This document shows, piece after piece, positions 24,365 through 34,021 of a stretch of DNA of 64,000 bases. How positions within the stretch are numbered: position 1 is the first letter of the stretch; each line of letters begins with the position of its first letter. The notes below the pieces were generated by a model that had not been told where the DNA came from, ran no database searches, and worked only from the letters and a program-made list of their open reading frames with translations. Source of the DNA: Paenibacillus sp. cl123 (GTDB taxonomy: Bacteria > Bacillota > Bacilli > Paenibacillales > NBRC-103111). The stretch is taken from NCBI RefSeq assembly GCF_900101595.1, contig NZ_FMYY01000003.1, forward strand, positions 471,658 through 535,657, in the 5' to 3' direction. A program made the translations under genes and the position numbers.

Positions 24365-25405
24365 ATGTACCGCATATTGATCGCAGACGACGAACCGATG
24401 ATCCGCAAAGGGCTGCAAAAGCTGGTCGAGCAAGCAGAGCTTCCGATCGCCGACATCCGGACAGCCGAGAACGGAGCAGTGGCGCTGCAGCGGATTCAGG
24501 AGGAACGCCCTGATTTTTTATTCACGGATATCCGGATGCCCAAGCTGGACGGACTGGAGCTGTGCCGGCTGGTGGCGGAGATGGACGCAGACATTCAGAT
24601 CGTCGTCATTTCCGGCTATGGAGATTTTGAATATGCGCAGAAATGTTTGTCTTACGGCGTGAAGGAGTACCTGCTCAAACCGGTCAACAAAAAGGCTTTG
24701 CATCATGCGCTGGAGAAGCTCGTGAAGCAAAAGAGCAAGCAGAGCTCGGAGACGTTCGTTGCGGTGACGAAGCTGGAGAAATGGGCGGATAGGATGGAGA
24801 ACGCCGTCTGGATGCTGCAGGAGGCCGAGTTGGATGCGCTGCTGGAGGACATGCGCCAAGAGCTGACAGGCAGCCGGCTGAAGCTGCACCGGCTGGTCGA
24901 GGTGCTGCGGGAGCTTTATACGCTGATGCATAAGCGGCTGCATGTCCGGGAGATTTATCTGCAGCAGGATGAGCTGAGCCTCGCGGATGCGGACAATGAG
25001 CAGGAGGCATGGGGCCGGTTCGACAAAGATGTGCGCGACCGGCTGGCCGAGCTGAAGACGAAGCGCAAGGGCAAGCTGAAGGACCCGGTGGAGGAAGCGA
25101 AGCAATACATCGAGGAGCACCTCGCCGAAGAAGTGTCGCTGGAGGAAGTGGCTGACTTTATCGGCTTGAACGCGTCGTACTTCAGCCAGCTGTTCAAGCA
25201 GTCGTCGCAGGAAACCTTCGTCCAGTACCGCACCAGGCGCCGGATGGAGAAGGCCAAGAAGCTGCTGGAGCTGCCGCACTGGCGAATCACGGACATTTCG
25301 GGCGAGGTCGGCTATGCGGATCATCCGCACTTTACGAAGACATTCAAGAAATATGCGGGCTGCCTGCCTTCGGAATACCGACAGAAGCTGGGCATCAAGT
25401 CATGA
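24365..25405 (+). CDS. AraC-type response regulator (YesN family)
   Basis: 346 aa from ATG 24365 (AAGGGGG upstream). Receiver 1-120: ILIADDEPMIRKGLQKLVE, phospho-acceptor Asp in FTDIRMPKLDG, Lys in EYLLKPV. Coiled middle. C-terminal AraC domain, about 250-346, with two helix-turn-helices: VSLEEVADFIGLNASYFSQL and RITDISGEVGYADHPHFTKT. It overlaps the kinase gene by ATGA. It should switch on the transport and lyase genes around it. Confidence 0.9.
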   Translation: MYRILIADDEPMIRKGLQKLVEQAELPIADIRTAENGAVALQRIQEERPDFLFTDIRMPKLDGLELCRLVAEMDADIQIVVISGYGDFEYAQKCLSYGVKEYLLKPVNKKALHHALEKLVKQKSKQSSETFVAVTKLEKWADRMENAVWMLQEAELDALLEDMRQELTGSRLKLHRLVEVLRELYTLMHKRLHVREIYLQQDELSLADADNEQEAWGRFDKDVRDRLAELKTKRKGKLKDPVEEAKQYIEEHLAEEVSLEEVADFIGLNASYFSQLFKQSSQETFVQYRTRRRMEKAKKLLELPHWRITDISGEVGYADHPHFTKTFKKYAGCLPSEYRQKLGIKS

Positions 25406-27258
25406 AGCGGAAGACGCTTTCCGGGCAAATCTATTTGTATTTCATGATCGTCATCATTCTGTCGCTCGCGTCGGTCGGCACATTCTCCTACATCCAGTCG
25501 TCGCAGGCTCTGGATGAGCAGGTGACTCAGTATATGGAGCAGATGATCGATAGCGCTACTTATCAGACGGACATTTATTTGCAAACGTACGAGCTGTTCA
25601 GCAAGTCGTTCGCTTCCAATCCGGATGTCCGGAAGTTTATCGAGATTGCGCGGGACGACGCCTACAAGTACTACGAATATTCGACCAGCATCAAGAAGTT
25701 TGCGCAGGAATCGGTCGCTCCGTACAAGCAGCTGCATATGGTTTATGTCGTGGGCAGGCATGGGCGCGCGGTCATCTATGAGAATCAGAACGTGATTAAT
25801 TTCGATCCGGTGCTCGCTGAGAAAAACTTCGATAAGCTGATGGCATCTACGCCGGACGGCGGCCAAATCAGCTTGCTGAACATGAGCATGCGGGAGGAGG
25901 ATCGCGGCACGGTCGTCACGATGGCGATCAAGGTGTTCGGCTCCTCCTACGGCGATTATAACAACGGCATTGTCGCCACCGAGATCAAGCTGGCCGAGCT
26001 GGCCAAAATCTGGGATCGCGTCAGCTTGGGCAAAAGCGGATCTTACTTCATTATCGACGACGACGGCAATTATATTTATCGTCTGTCTGTAAGCGAGCAG
26101 AAGCCGGATCAGCCGCAGGAGGACGCAGAGCTGGCTTCGCTGCTCCTGTCGAGCGGCAACAACACGCTGATCCACAAGTACAACGGAGAAGAGCGCATGT
26201 TCGTCTCGCGGAAGTCGAGCTATTCCAACTGGAACCTGGTCGCTTCGATGCCAGTTGAAGAGCTGCGCCGCCCGGTTTCGACGATCCGGACGACGACGAT
26301 CATCATCGGCTTGGTTACGCTGGCAGCGGCGCTGTTGCTCGCTTCCCGGTTCGGCCGCTCCATCGTGGCTCCGATCCGCGAGCTCAAGGAGAGCATGCGC
26401 GAGACGGAGAAAGGAAACTGGCAGCATATCGACGAGATTAGCCGGACCGACGAGATCGGCGGGCTGATTCACAGCTATAATCTGATGGTCACGCGTTTGT
26501 CCGAAATGATCGGGCGGGTGTACGAGGCTGAGCTGCTGCAGCAGAAAAACGCGCTGGAGCTCGGGCGATCGGAGCTGGAGCGCCAGCAAGCCGAGTTCCA
26601 GTCGCTGCAATTGCAAATTAACCCGCACTTCTTGTACAACACGCTGGAGACGATCAATTGCTATGCCATTGTTCAGGATTCGAATGAGATCACCGAGATG
26701 GTAGAAGCTATGGCGTTTATGCTGCGCTACTCGGTACAGACGAATCTGGAGGAAATTACGGTTGCCAACGAGCTGAATCATGTCCGTAATTACATGATCA
26801 TTCTCCAGCACCGCATCGGCAGGGAATTTGAGATTGACGTGGCTGTTCCTCCGGGACTGTTGCTGGAGAAGATGGTCCGGCTGACACTGCAGCCTCTGAT
26901 CGAAAACATTTTTCAACATGCGTTCCCCGACGGGCTGGAGGCCCATCACTTCATCCGGATCGATGCGAGCAAGCAGCGAGGTTTATTCCTGGTGACTGTG
27001 GAGGACAACGGGGCGGGGATAAGTCCGGAGAGGCTCGAAGAACTGCGGAGCAAGCTGGAGCAGAACCGTCTGGCGGCGCCCGAGGACAGAGAAGGACGCC
27101 GCGGCGGCGGAATCGGACTGATGAATGTGCACCGGCGCATCCAGATGGTGTTCGGGGAAGCGTATGGGTTGTCGATCGACAGCGAGATGGGCAAGTGGAC
27201 AAAAATTACGATGACGATGCCGGAAACGGATCGGCCCAAAATGGGAACCAAAAAATGA
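25402..27258 (+). CDS. Sensor histidine kinase (YesM family)
   Basis: 618 aa. Two membrane helices (about 12-32 and 292-314) flank an extracellular dCache-like sensor of about 260 aa; then HAMP (IVAPIRELKESMRETEKGNW), the His-kinase motif LQINPHFLYNTLETINCY with the phospho-His, and the ATPase with LQPLIENIFQHAF, VEDNGAGI and GGGIGLMNV. The start overlaps the regulator stop by four bases (ATGA), so translation is coupled. Probably senses a sugar or its bound lipoprotein. Confidence 0.9.
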   Translation: MKRKTLSGQIYLYFMIVIILSLASVGTFSYIQSSQALDEQVTQYMEQMIDSATYQTDIYLQTYELFSKSFASNPDVRKFIEIARDDAYKYYEYSTSIKKFAQESVAPYKQLHMVYVVGRHGRAVIYENQNVINFDPVLAEKNFDKLMASTPDGGQISLLNMSMREEDRGTVVTMAIKVFGSSYGDYNNGIVATEIKLAELAKIWDRVSLGKSGSYFIIDDDGNYIYRLSVSEQKPDQPQEDAELASLLLSSGNNTLIHKYNGEERMFVSRKSSYSNWNLVASMPVEELRRPVSTIRTTTIIIGLVTLAAALLLASRFGRSIVAPIRELKESMRETEKGNWQHIDEISRTDEIGGLIHSYNLMVTRLSEMIGRVYEAELLQQKNALELGRSELERQQAEFQSLQLQINPHFLYNTLETINCYAIVQDSNEITEMVEAMAFMLRYSVQTNLEEITVANELNHVRNYMIILQHRIGREFEIDVAVPPGLLLEKMVRLTLQPLIENIFQHAFPDGLEAHHFIRIDASKQRGLFLVTVEDNGAGISPERLEELRSKLEQNRLAAPEDREGRRGGGIGLMNVHRRIQMVFGEAYGLSIDSEMGKWTKITMTMPETDRPKMGTKK

Positions 27259-27281
27259 AAACAATCATGGGAGGAATTACA

Positions 27282-28049
27282 ATGAACATCGACTTGACAG
27301 GTAAAATTGCTTTGGTTACAGGCTCCAACGCAGGCATCGGCCGCGCTATCGCCATCGCGTTGGCAGCAAACGGGGCGAAGGTGGGCGTCAATTGCTTGAA
27401 TAATGTTGCCCAAGGCCAGGAGGTCGTGGCGGCGATCCAGGCGGCAGGCGGGGAAGCGGTCCTGGTGCAGGCGGACGTAACCGACGCGGCTCAGATCGAC
27501 CGGCTTGTCTCCGAGGTGGAGCAGGCGCTTGGCGGCACGGTAGATATCCTCGTGAACAATGCGGGACATCTGGTTCAACGCGTACCGAACGCCGACATGA
27601 CTGAGGAAATGTACGAGCGCATCCTGAACGTCAACCTGAAGAGCACGGTGTTTATGTGCAAGCGGGTATTGGCCGGTATGAAAGAGAAAGGGAGCGGCCG
27701 CATCGTCAACATGACCTCGGTAGCTGCGCATAACGGCGGCGGCCCGGGCTCCAGCATCTATGCCGCGAGCAAGGCGGCCGTCATGGCCTACTCCAAGGGA
27801 TTGGCGAAGGAAGTGGCGGGAAGCGGGATTACGGTCAATAACGTATCTCCGGGCTTTATCGGCAATACGATGTTCCACGCGACCTTCACCCCGGATGCGG
27901 CGCGCCAGGCTACGATAGCAGGCATCCCGCTCCAGCGCGAAGGCACTCCTGAGGACGTAGCCGGAGCTGTGGTGTACCTCGTGTCGGAGCTTGCTTCGTA
28001 CGTAACCGGGGAGACGATCGAGATCAACGGCGGGATGATGATGCGATGA
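27282..28049 (+). CDS. SDR-family oxidoreductase of the lyase cluster
   Basis: 255 aa from ATG 27282 (GGGAGG upstream). Classical short-chain dehydrogenase: TGSNAGIGRAIA cofactor loop, DVT, NNAG at about 88, catalytic Ser in NMTSVAA, YAASK, and SPGFIGNTMF. Placed between sugar regulators and two lyases and overlapping the first lyase by ATGA, it most likely reduces or oxidises a product of the lyases, for example an unsaturated-uronate-derived keto sugar as DehR or KduD do. The exact substrate is not readable. Confidence 0.85.
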   Translation: MNIDLTGKIALVTGSNAGIGRAIAIALAANGAKVGVNCLNNVAQGQEVVAAIQAAGGEAVLVQADVTDAAQIDRLVSEVEQALGGTVDILVNNAGHLVQRVPNADMTEEMYERILNVNLKSTVFMCKRVLAGMKEKGSGRIVNMTSVAAHNGGGPGSSIYAASKAAVMAYSKGLAKEVAGSGITVNNVSPGFIGNTMFHATFTPDAARQATIAGIPLQREGTPEDVAGAVVYLVSELASYVTGETIEINGGMMMR

Positions 28050-30166
28050 GTTTATCCGTTGGAGAAAAACGAGAGACTTATGCGTGGGCCGCAAGCGCGG
28101 CCCGGGCGCTGCAGGCGGAGCTCGACAGGCTGAGCGCGGCGGGAAGCTTGACGATTCCGGTCGAGCCCGGCGGCTGGTGGCATCAGTATGTATGCCCGGT
28201 TCATCATACGGAGCTGCTGTTCGATGAGGAGGAGTTGCATCCGCTTGCGTTTCAATGTCCGCACGGCTGCCGGATCGAAGGAGAGGCTTATCGGGGCGCC
28301 TGGCTGGTGTTCAAGCATCAGTCGCTCGCACGGAGCACGCTGCAGGCTGCGGCCGTCTATGCCGGGACCAAGGATGAAACCTATGCCCGGCTCGGTAAGC
28401 GGCTGCTTGTGGAGTATGCGGCGCAGTTTCCCTTGTACCCTGTCCATCCCGACGCGCAGAGCTGGATGCTGAAGGGCAGAGCGTTCCATCAGGCGCTCAC
28501 CGAGGCGATCTGGGCCACTACGCTGCTTCGCGCTTATCTGCTGCTGCTGGATGAAGGCGTAGCCTTCACGGAGGAGGAAGACCGTACGATCAGCGTATTT
28601 CTCGAGATGCTGGCGACCAGCATGACGGAATACCGTCATATTTTAATACATGAACGCGGCAATGCTGAGAACAACTATACGGCATGGCTGAACGCTGCCT
28701 TATCCTGCGTCTATGCGGCGCGCGGACAGCGGGAGGAGCTGGAGGGGCTTATCCGCGACAAGGGAGGCTTCCTGCATCACTTGTCGATCGGAGTGAAGCC
28801 CGATCAGCTCGAATTCGAAGGCAGCGTGTACTATCATATTTTCGTGCTTCGCGCGTATCTGATCTCCGCCGAGATGGCGGAGCGGTTCGCGATCGACCTG
28901 TACGAGGCACAGGGCGAGCAGGGGCAATCGCTGCGGGGTATGTTCGAGGCGCTGGCACTGCTTGCTGACGATAACGGGGTGCTGCCTGCCCTTCATGACG
29001 GTCCGCTGGAGCGGTTGCCATATGCGCGGGAGATCGCCGAGATCATGGAGCAGGGATTGGCCCGCTACAGACTGCCGCTTCTCGTGCCGATTCTATTGGA
29101 AGCCAATAGGCAGATGGGCGCGGTGGAAGCCGGGCATTGGGGGCTTGAAGGCTTGCTGTACGGGCAAGGAGAGCTTGAGTTTGAGCTTGAGCAAACGAGC
29201 GGGGGAGCGGAAGAAGCGGCTGCGGCGAGTGCTTTGGCACCGGGCGGCAGAGACAGGCGTTCGGTTCTCTGGGCGGAATCGGGCTTCGCAGTCGGCCGGG
29301 CAGCCGGCAGCAAGCTGAGCTTCCTTGCCGATTTCGGCGAGCATGGTGGCTCTCACGGGCATTTCGATAAGCTGCATGTTTCGCTCATGCACAGCGCAGG
29401 CGCTCTGACGCCCGATCTGGGCATGGTGCCGTACGGCTCGGCCTTGCGCAAAACCTGGTTCGCGGAGACGGCTTCTCACAACACCGTGTCCATAGGCGGC
29501 GTTTCGCAGACTGCACATACAGGCCGGTGCGTCCGATTCGAGGATAGCGGCCAGCATGTGTATGCGTGGCTGCAATCGACGGAAGCTTATCCGGGCTGGC
29601 GACTCGACCGGCATCTGCTGCTGACGGAGGGTTGGCTGCTGGATTGGTACGAGGTGGAGGCTGTCGATGGGCAGGAAGCCGATATCGAGTGGTGGCTGCA
29701 CCCGGTTACCCCGGTGGCGGCGGCCTGGACTCAGGCGAGTCCGCAGCCCGAAAGCGGCGGGGAGCTGCAGACTTATCCTCTGCGCATCCAAGACGAGGAG
29801 CAGCGTCTCCCGGTAACAGGAACATTCGCCGCGCCCGCAGCTGACGGTTCGGAAGGCTTCGCGGCCACCGCGTCCGTTCGCTATGAGGTGGCAGAAGGCG
29901 AAGCGGTCACGCATACGGCTGTAGTAGGGGCGGATCAAGAGCTGCTGCTTGTCAGAACACCTGGCACTTCCGTCGATCCGAGCGTTCCGCTAACCGCCTT
30001 GCTGCATAAACAGCATGGAACCAAGGCCGCATTCATTCATGCTTTCCGCGCTTGCGAGGATGGCTGCAGCCTAACCGCTTTATCCGGCAGCCGGCTGGAA
30101 CTGGAAGCTTCCGGAAAGCGCTGGACGATAAGCCTGTCGCCGGATGGCGAGCTGCAATGGGCATAA
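28046..30166 (+). CDS. Heparinase II/III-type polysaccharide lyase
   Basis: 706 aa, start overlapping the SDR stop by four bases. N-terminal two-thirds: alpha/alpha-toroid (SWMLKGRAFHQALTEAIWAT, HERGNAENNYTAWLNAAL with the Asn of the active-site region). About 425-480: FGEHGGSHGHFDKLHVSLMH, the heparinase II/III beta-sheet motif with catalytic His, then FAETASHNTVSIGG. No signal peptide, so it acts in the cytosol on imported oligosaccharides. The specificity (alginate, heparin-like, ulvan-like) cannot be set from sequence alone. Confidence 0.85.
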   Translation: MSLSVGEKRETYAWAASAARALQAELDRLSAAGSLTIPVEPGGWWHQYVCPVHHTELLFDEEELHPLAFQCPHGCRIEGEAYRGAWLVFKHQSLARSTLQAAAVYAGTKDETYARLGKRLLVEYAAQFPLYPVHPDAQSWMLKGRAFHQALTEAIWATTLLRAYLLLLDEGVAFTEEEDRTISVFLEMLATSMTEYRHILIHERGNAENNYTAWLNAALSCVYAARGQREELEGLIRDKGGFLHHLSIGVKPDQLEFEGSVYYHIFVLRAYLISAEMAERFAIDLYEAQGEQGQSLRGMFEALALLADDNGVLPALHDGPLERLPYAREIAEIMEQGLARYRLPLLVPILLEANRQMGAVEAGHWGLEGLLYGQGELEFELEQTSGGAEEAAAASALAPGGRDRRSVLWAESGFAVGRAAGSKLSFLADFGEHGGSHGHFDKLHVSLMHSAGALTPDLGMVPYGSALRKTWFAETASHNTVSIGGVSQTAHTGRCVRFEDSGQHVYAWLQSTEAYPGWRLDRHLLLTEGWLLDWYEVEAVDGQEADIEWWLHPVTPVAAAWTQASPQPESGGELQTYPLRIQDEEQRLPVTGTFAAPAADGSEGFAATASVRYEVAEGEAVTHTAVVGADQELLLVRTPGTSVDPSVPLTALLHKQHGTKAAFIHAFRACEDGCSLTALSGSRLELEASGKRWTISLSPDGELQWA

Positions 30167-30196
30167 TACCGGAGCAATCGGAGGAGAGAATGAGCG

Positions 30197-32503
30197 ATGA
30201 GTGAGCACGCACCGTTATATGAGCCGCTAAGCGGTATGCTAACCGTTCAATACGAGCCGAATGAGGAGACGGTCCTGCTGGAGAATCCGCCGCGGTTCAC
30301 CTGGATACCGGCACAGCTCGATCAGGACCGCTATGTGCTTCAAATCTCGGCGACGGAACGCTTCGACGAGCAGGGGACGCGGACGATACAGCCGATCCCC
30401 TACAATCTGTACACACCTGACGAAGCGCTTGCATCCGGCGTCTATTATTGGCGTTACGCGCTGCTGACAGAGGAGGGCGGCCGCACGGCGTGGAGCCGCA
30501 TCCGCCGTTTCGAGGTTCCGCCGGGGCTGCCCGAGACGCCGCTGCCGGACAGAGCTATACGTTATGAAGCCGCGTCGTCCGCCCACCCCAGGCTATGGCT
30601 TGCGCCGGACGAGGTCGCGGCATTCCGCGAGAAGCTGGCGGCTGATCCGTCTTGCTGCGGCTGGGACGTCTTCTACAAGAAATCGGTCCTTCCTTGGGCC
30701 GAGCGAGATCTGATCGCCGAGCCGCTGCCGTATCCGAACAATAAGCGGGTAGCCAAGCTGTGGCGGCAAATGTATATGGATTGCCAGGAGGCGCTGTATG
30801 CGATCCGGCATCTCGCCGTGGCCGGCAAGCTGCTGGACGATCAGGCTCTTCGGGACAAGGCTAAGGCATGGCTGCTGCATGTCGCCTCATGGGACCCGGA
30901 AGGCACGACGAGCCGCGACTACAACGATGAAGCTTCCTTCCGCATCGCAGGAGCGCTCGCTTGGGGCTATGACTGGCTGTACGAAAGCCTGAACGAGGAG
31001 GAGCGCTCGGCGGTCCGGTCCGTGCTGCTGACGCGGACACGCCAGGTGGCCTTCCATGTGATCGAGCGCTCGAAGATCCACCACGTGCCGTTTGACAGCC
31101 ATGCGGTACGTTCGCTGTCCAGCGTGCTGGTCCCTTGCTGCATCGCGATGCTGAACGAGGAGCCGGAAGCTCGCGAATGGCTGGATTACACGCTCGAATA
31201 TTACGCGGGTCTGTATTCGCCTTGGGGCGGGGAGGACGGAGGCTGGGCGGAAGGGCCGATGTACTGGACGACGGGCATGGCTTTTGTAACGGAAGCGATG
31301 AACCTGGTGAAGAAATATACCGGAATCGACTTTTACAAGCGGCCGTTTTTTGCCAAAACCGGAGATTTCCCGCTCTACTGCTTTAGTCCGGATACGCTGC
31401 GCGCCAGCTTTGGCGACCAGTCCACGCTTGGCGATCCGGTCAGCCTGAAGACGGGCTTCAATGTCCGACAGTTTGCAGGGGTCACCGGCAACGGCCTATA
31501 CCAATGGTATTTCGACCGGGTGAAGGAAACGGATACCGATTCGGAGATGAAATTTTACAACTACGGCTGGTGGGATTTCCGCTTCGACGAGCTGGTCTAC
31601 CGGCATGATTATCCGCAAGTGGAGGCTGTACCGCCTACGGAGGAACGCATCGACGGGATCAAATGGTTCCGCGATATCGGCTGGGTCGCGTTCCATGCGA
31701 ATATGGCCGATCCCGAGCGTCATATCATGCTGCTTGCCAAAAGCAGCAAATACGGCTCGGTCAGCCACAGCCACGGGGATCAGAACGGGTTTCTGTTGCA
31801 TGCGTACGGCGAGCCGCTCGCTATCGAAAGCGGCCATTATGTAGCATTCGGCAGCACGATGCATATGAACTGGCGCAAGCAGACCCGCTCCACGAACAAC
31901 ATTCTCGTGGACGGCCTGGGGCAATATGCCGGGACGAACAAGGTGCTGAATATGGCTGCCCAAGGCAAAGTTGAAGCCGCGGAGCAGAGAGCGGGCTATG
32001 CGTATGCGCGCTTCGACGCGACGGCGGCCTATAAGGAGAACGTGCCGTATATGGAGCGCTACGTGCGCGAGCTGTATTTCTTCGGAGGGTCCTATGTTGT
32101 CGTCGTCGACACGGTCGATCTGGCGCAGCATGGAAAAGTCGATTGGCTGTTCCAGACGCTGTATGAGATGAAGCTGCAAGGTCAAGGCTTCCGGGTGCAG
32201 GGGTGCAAGGCCGATATGGACGGACGTTTCGTCTACTGCTCCTCGGGTGAGCTAGAGCTGTCGCAGGAAGAAGGCTTCCCGGATGTCGATCCCTCCGAAA
32301 TCGAGGGCCTGCCGAGGCATTGGACCCTTCACGCCGCAACCCGAGAGGCGAGGAGTCATCGCATAGCAACGCTGCTGGTGCCGATCAAGCATGGCAAGCC
32401 GAAGTATGTGTCGCATTTTATGGATGATCAAGGTCATGGCGTGCATCTGTATTTCACGGAGGACGGCGTGACCCATAAGGTGGAAGTGCCGAAGCCTTAT
32501 TGA
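30197..32503 (+). CDS. DUF4962 / heparinase II/III-type lyase
   Basis: 768 aa; GGAGGAGAGAATGAGCG before ATG, 31 bases after the first lyase. About 1-115: Fn3-like DUF4962 segment (RFTWIPAQLDQDRYVLQISA). About 130-430: alpha/alpha toroid (DYNDEASFRIAGALAWGYDW, HHVPFDSHAVRSLSSVL, WAEGPMYWTTG). About 490-768: beta domain with SVSHSHGDQNGFLLHAYGE, the heparinase His motif. No signal peptide. Together with the gene at 28046 it suggests two complementary lyases acting on an imported uronic-acid oligosaccharide. Confidence 0.85.
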   Translation: MSEHAPLYEPLSGMLTVQYEPNEETVLLENPPRFTWIPAQLDQDRYVLQISATERFDEQGTRTIQPIPYNLYTPDEALASGVYYWRYALLTEEGGRTAWSRIRRFEVPPGLPETPLPDRAIRYEAASSAHPRLWLAPDEVAAFREKLAADPSCCGWDVFYKKSVLPWAERDLIAEPLPYPNNKRVAKLWRQMYMDCQEALYAIRHLAVAGKLLDDQALRDKAKAWLLHVASWDPEGTTSRDYNDEASFRIAGALAWGYDWLYESLNEEERSAVRSVLLTRTRQVAFHVIERSKIHHVPFDSHAVRSLSSVLVPCCIAMLNEEPEAREWLDYTLEYYAGLYSPWGGEDGGWAEGPMYWTTGMAFVTEAMNLVKKYTGIDFYKRPFFAKTGDFPLYCFSPDTLRASFGDQSTLGDPVSLKTGFNVRQFAGVTGNGLYQWYFDRVKETDTDSEMKFYNYGWWDFRFDELVYRHDYPQVEAVPPTEERIDGIKWFRDIGWVAFHANMADPERHIMLLAKSSKYGSVSHSHGDQNGFLLHAYGEPLAIESGHYVAFGSTMHMNWRKQTRSTNNILVDGLGQYAGTNKVLNMAAQGKVEAAEQRAGYAYARFDATAAYKENVPYMERYVRELYFFGGSYVVVVDTVDLAQHGKVDWLFQTLYEMKLQGQGFRVQGCKADMDGRFVYCSSGELELSQEEGFPDVDPSEIEGLPRHWTLHAATREARSHRIATLLVPIKHGKPKYVSHFMDDQGHGVHLYFTEDGVTHKVEVPKPY

Positions 32504-32563
32504 CTCTTCAGTATGCCGGCAGTCTGAGTACTAACCTTTATCAAGTCGATAGTCTGAGCGTGG

Positions 32564-32607
32564 AACCGCTGTTTTTTGCTCCTTCGGGGCAGGGACGGCG
32601 GTTTTTT
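32564..32607 (+). terminator. Terminator of the lyase locus
   Basis: AACCGC (32564-32569) pairs with GCGGTT (32598-32603), followed by more T; an inner GCTCC..GGGGC stem strengthens it. Confidence 0.65.
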
Positions 32608-32653
32608 CTTAGGAGGCAAGAAGGCGCGGATCAAGCTTAGCGTTAGCTCACTC

Positions 32654-32700
32654 GCCCCGTGGATATTGGCGTGCGTTTGGCGGTTTTAAAGCCCACGGGC
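32654..32700. repeat. Bulged inverted repeat in a non-coding gap
   Basis: GCCCCGTGG (32654-32662) against CCACGGGC (32693-32700), pairing with one bulged C. Non-coding region 32504-32912 otherwise holds only the two terminators. Confidence 0.3.
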
Positions 32701-32727
32701 GGGCTTAAACCTGATGAACACGCAAAT

Positions 32728-32756
32728 AAAAAAAGGCTCCGGTTCGGAGCCTTTTT
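32728..32756. terminator. Bidirectional terminator
   Basis: AAAAAAAGGCTCC-GGTTC-GGAGCCTTTTT, compact 6-bp GC stem extended by A/T pairs; a good terminator in both directions between the lyase and sulfonate loci. Confidence 0.9.
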
Positions 32757-32912
32757 CCAAGCTGGAGAATGATACCCCGAGGGTATCCCTCCCTTAACGA
32801 GCCGACCGGATCATTTGATGCCCGATCTGCCCGTCCAAGGGCCGCTGAGTTCCGCTAGCGTGCCCCGACTCTCGTCATCTGTCCGTAAGAGCGGCGGGAG
32901 AGCCGGTGGGGA

Positions 32913-33980
32913 CTACTTGCTGGCTTTAACCTCTTGCAGCAAAGAGAGGTCGAGGAATTTGCCGAGGTCCAGCTCCTCTTTTTTCACGTCCTTGATATAA
33001 CCCGCGTCGATGGACACCTTGGCCATTTCCTCGACGGCTTCTTTGCTCACATCGGTCGTCAGATTCAGGTGGCTGAGCGCGGCCTTGATCAAGTTGATAT
33101 CCATGCCTTTGCCGCTCAGTTCCTTGAGACGGTTGTTGATCAGTTCGTACGATTTGTCCGGATTAGCCTTGATGAAGTCGATCGCTTCGGCGTTCGCCTG
33201 GATGGCCTGCTTGGCGGCTTCGCGATGCTGCTTGAGGAACTTGTCGCTCGCTACAAGCAGCGTAAGCGGGTAGTTGCCTTTGTTCGGCGGCACTTGGTCC
33301 CAAGGCACGATAACTTTGCCGATGCCTTCCTGCTCCATCTGCGTGCCCCACGGCTCAGGAATCAGGGTGGCGTCGATTTCCTTCTGGCGCATGGCGATCA
33401 GCGTATCGGCAGGAGCGCGGGCAATGATCTGTACGCCGGTTTTGTCCGTCGTCACGCTCAGGCCATTTTCTTTCAGCAGCAGACGGAGCGATATTTCATT
33501 CGTGCTGCCTTTGGTCGGGATCGCTACCGTTTTGCCGACCAGGTCCTTTGGCGAGTTGATGCCCGAATCTTTACCCGCTACAAGTACGGCGCCGCCATTG
33601 TTGGAGCCGGAGATGATCCGGAAGTTTTTACTTTTCAGAAACTGGTTGGTGGCCGGGCCGGGACCGACATAACCAAGGTCGATCTGATCGGTTGCGATGG
33701 CCGTGGAGAAGTCGGAGCCATTATCGAATGCCTGCACTTCGATCTTCACGTTCTCGCCCCAATATTTCTTGAACAAGCCTTGCTCCAGCGCCACGTAGCC
33801 GGCGGCATGGGTCACATTCTTGAAGATGCCGAGCCGGATCGTGGAGGGCGCGGTAGAGGCCGAACCTCCTCCGGCTGCGCCTCCGCTTGGTTCCGGAGCA
33901 GGCTGCTTGCCGCAAGCCGTTAGAACCAGCGAGGCTCCCAAAACGATTGCCAGTATGGATGACCATGTTTTTTTCTTCAT
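32913..33980 (-). CDS. ssuA: Sulfonate/nitrate-type ABC binding lipoprotein (SsuA-like)
   Basis: 355 aa; AAAAAGGAGTAGAGAGAC before ATG 33980. Lipobox LVLTAC, then a Ser/Gly/Pro linker. The body fits the SsuA/TauA/NrtA family: IRLGIFKNVTHAAGYVALEQ, GLFKKYWGENVKIEVQAF, VGPGPATNQFL, GKTVAIPTKGSTNEISLRLL. The last gene of a three-gene minus-strand operon. No alkanesulfonate monooxygenase (SsuD) accompanies it, so specificity is by family only. Confidence 0.85.
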   Translation of the reverse strand: MKKKTWSSILAIVLGASLVLTACGKQPAPEPSGGAAGGGSASTAPSTIRLGIFKNVTHAAGYVALEQGLFKKYWGENVKIEVQAFDNGSDFSTAIATDQIDLGYVGPGPATNQFLKSKNFRIISGSNNGGAVLVAGKDSGINSPKDLVGKTVAIPTKGSTNEISLRLLLKENGLSVTTDKTGVQIIARAPADTLIAMRQKEIDATLIPEPWGTQMEQEGIGKVIVPWDQVPPNKGNYPLTLLVASDKFLKQHREAAKQAIQANAEAIDFIKANPDKSYELINNRLKELSGKGMDINLIKAALSHLNLTTDVSKEAVEEMAKVSIDAGYIKDVKKEELDLGKFLDLSLLQEVKASK

Positions 33981-34021
33981 GTCTCTCTACTCCTTTTTGA
34001 TTGCCGATACGTTCAATCGGA

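Noticed and set aside
25321..26949. 542-aa open frame antisense to the YesM-type kinase
   Set aside because: No ribosome site and no recognisable domain; a by-product of GC-biased third positions in the real gene. The same reasoning removes the long antisense frames at 22671-24104, 15989-17053 and 48500-49981.
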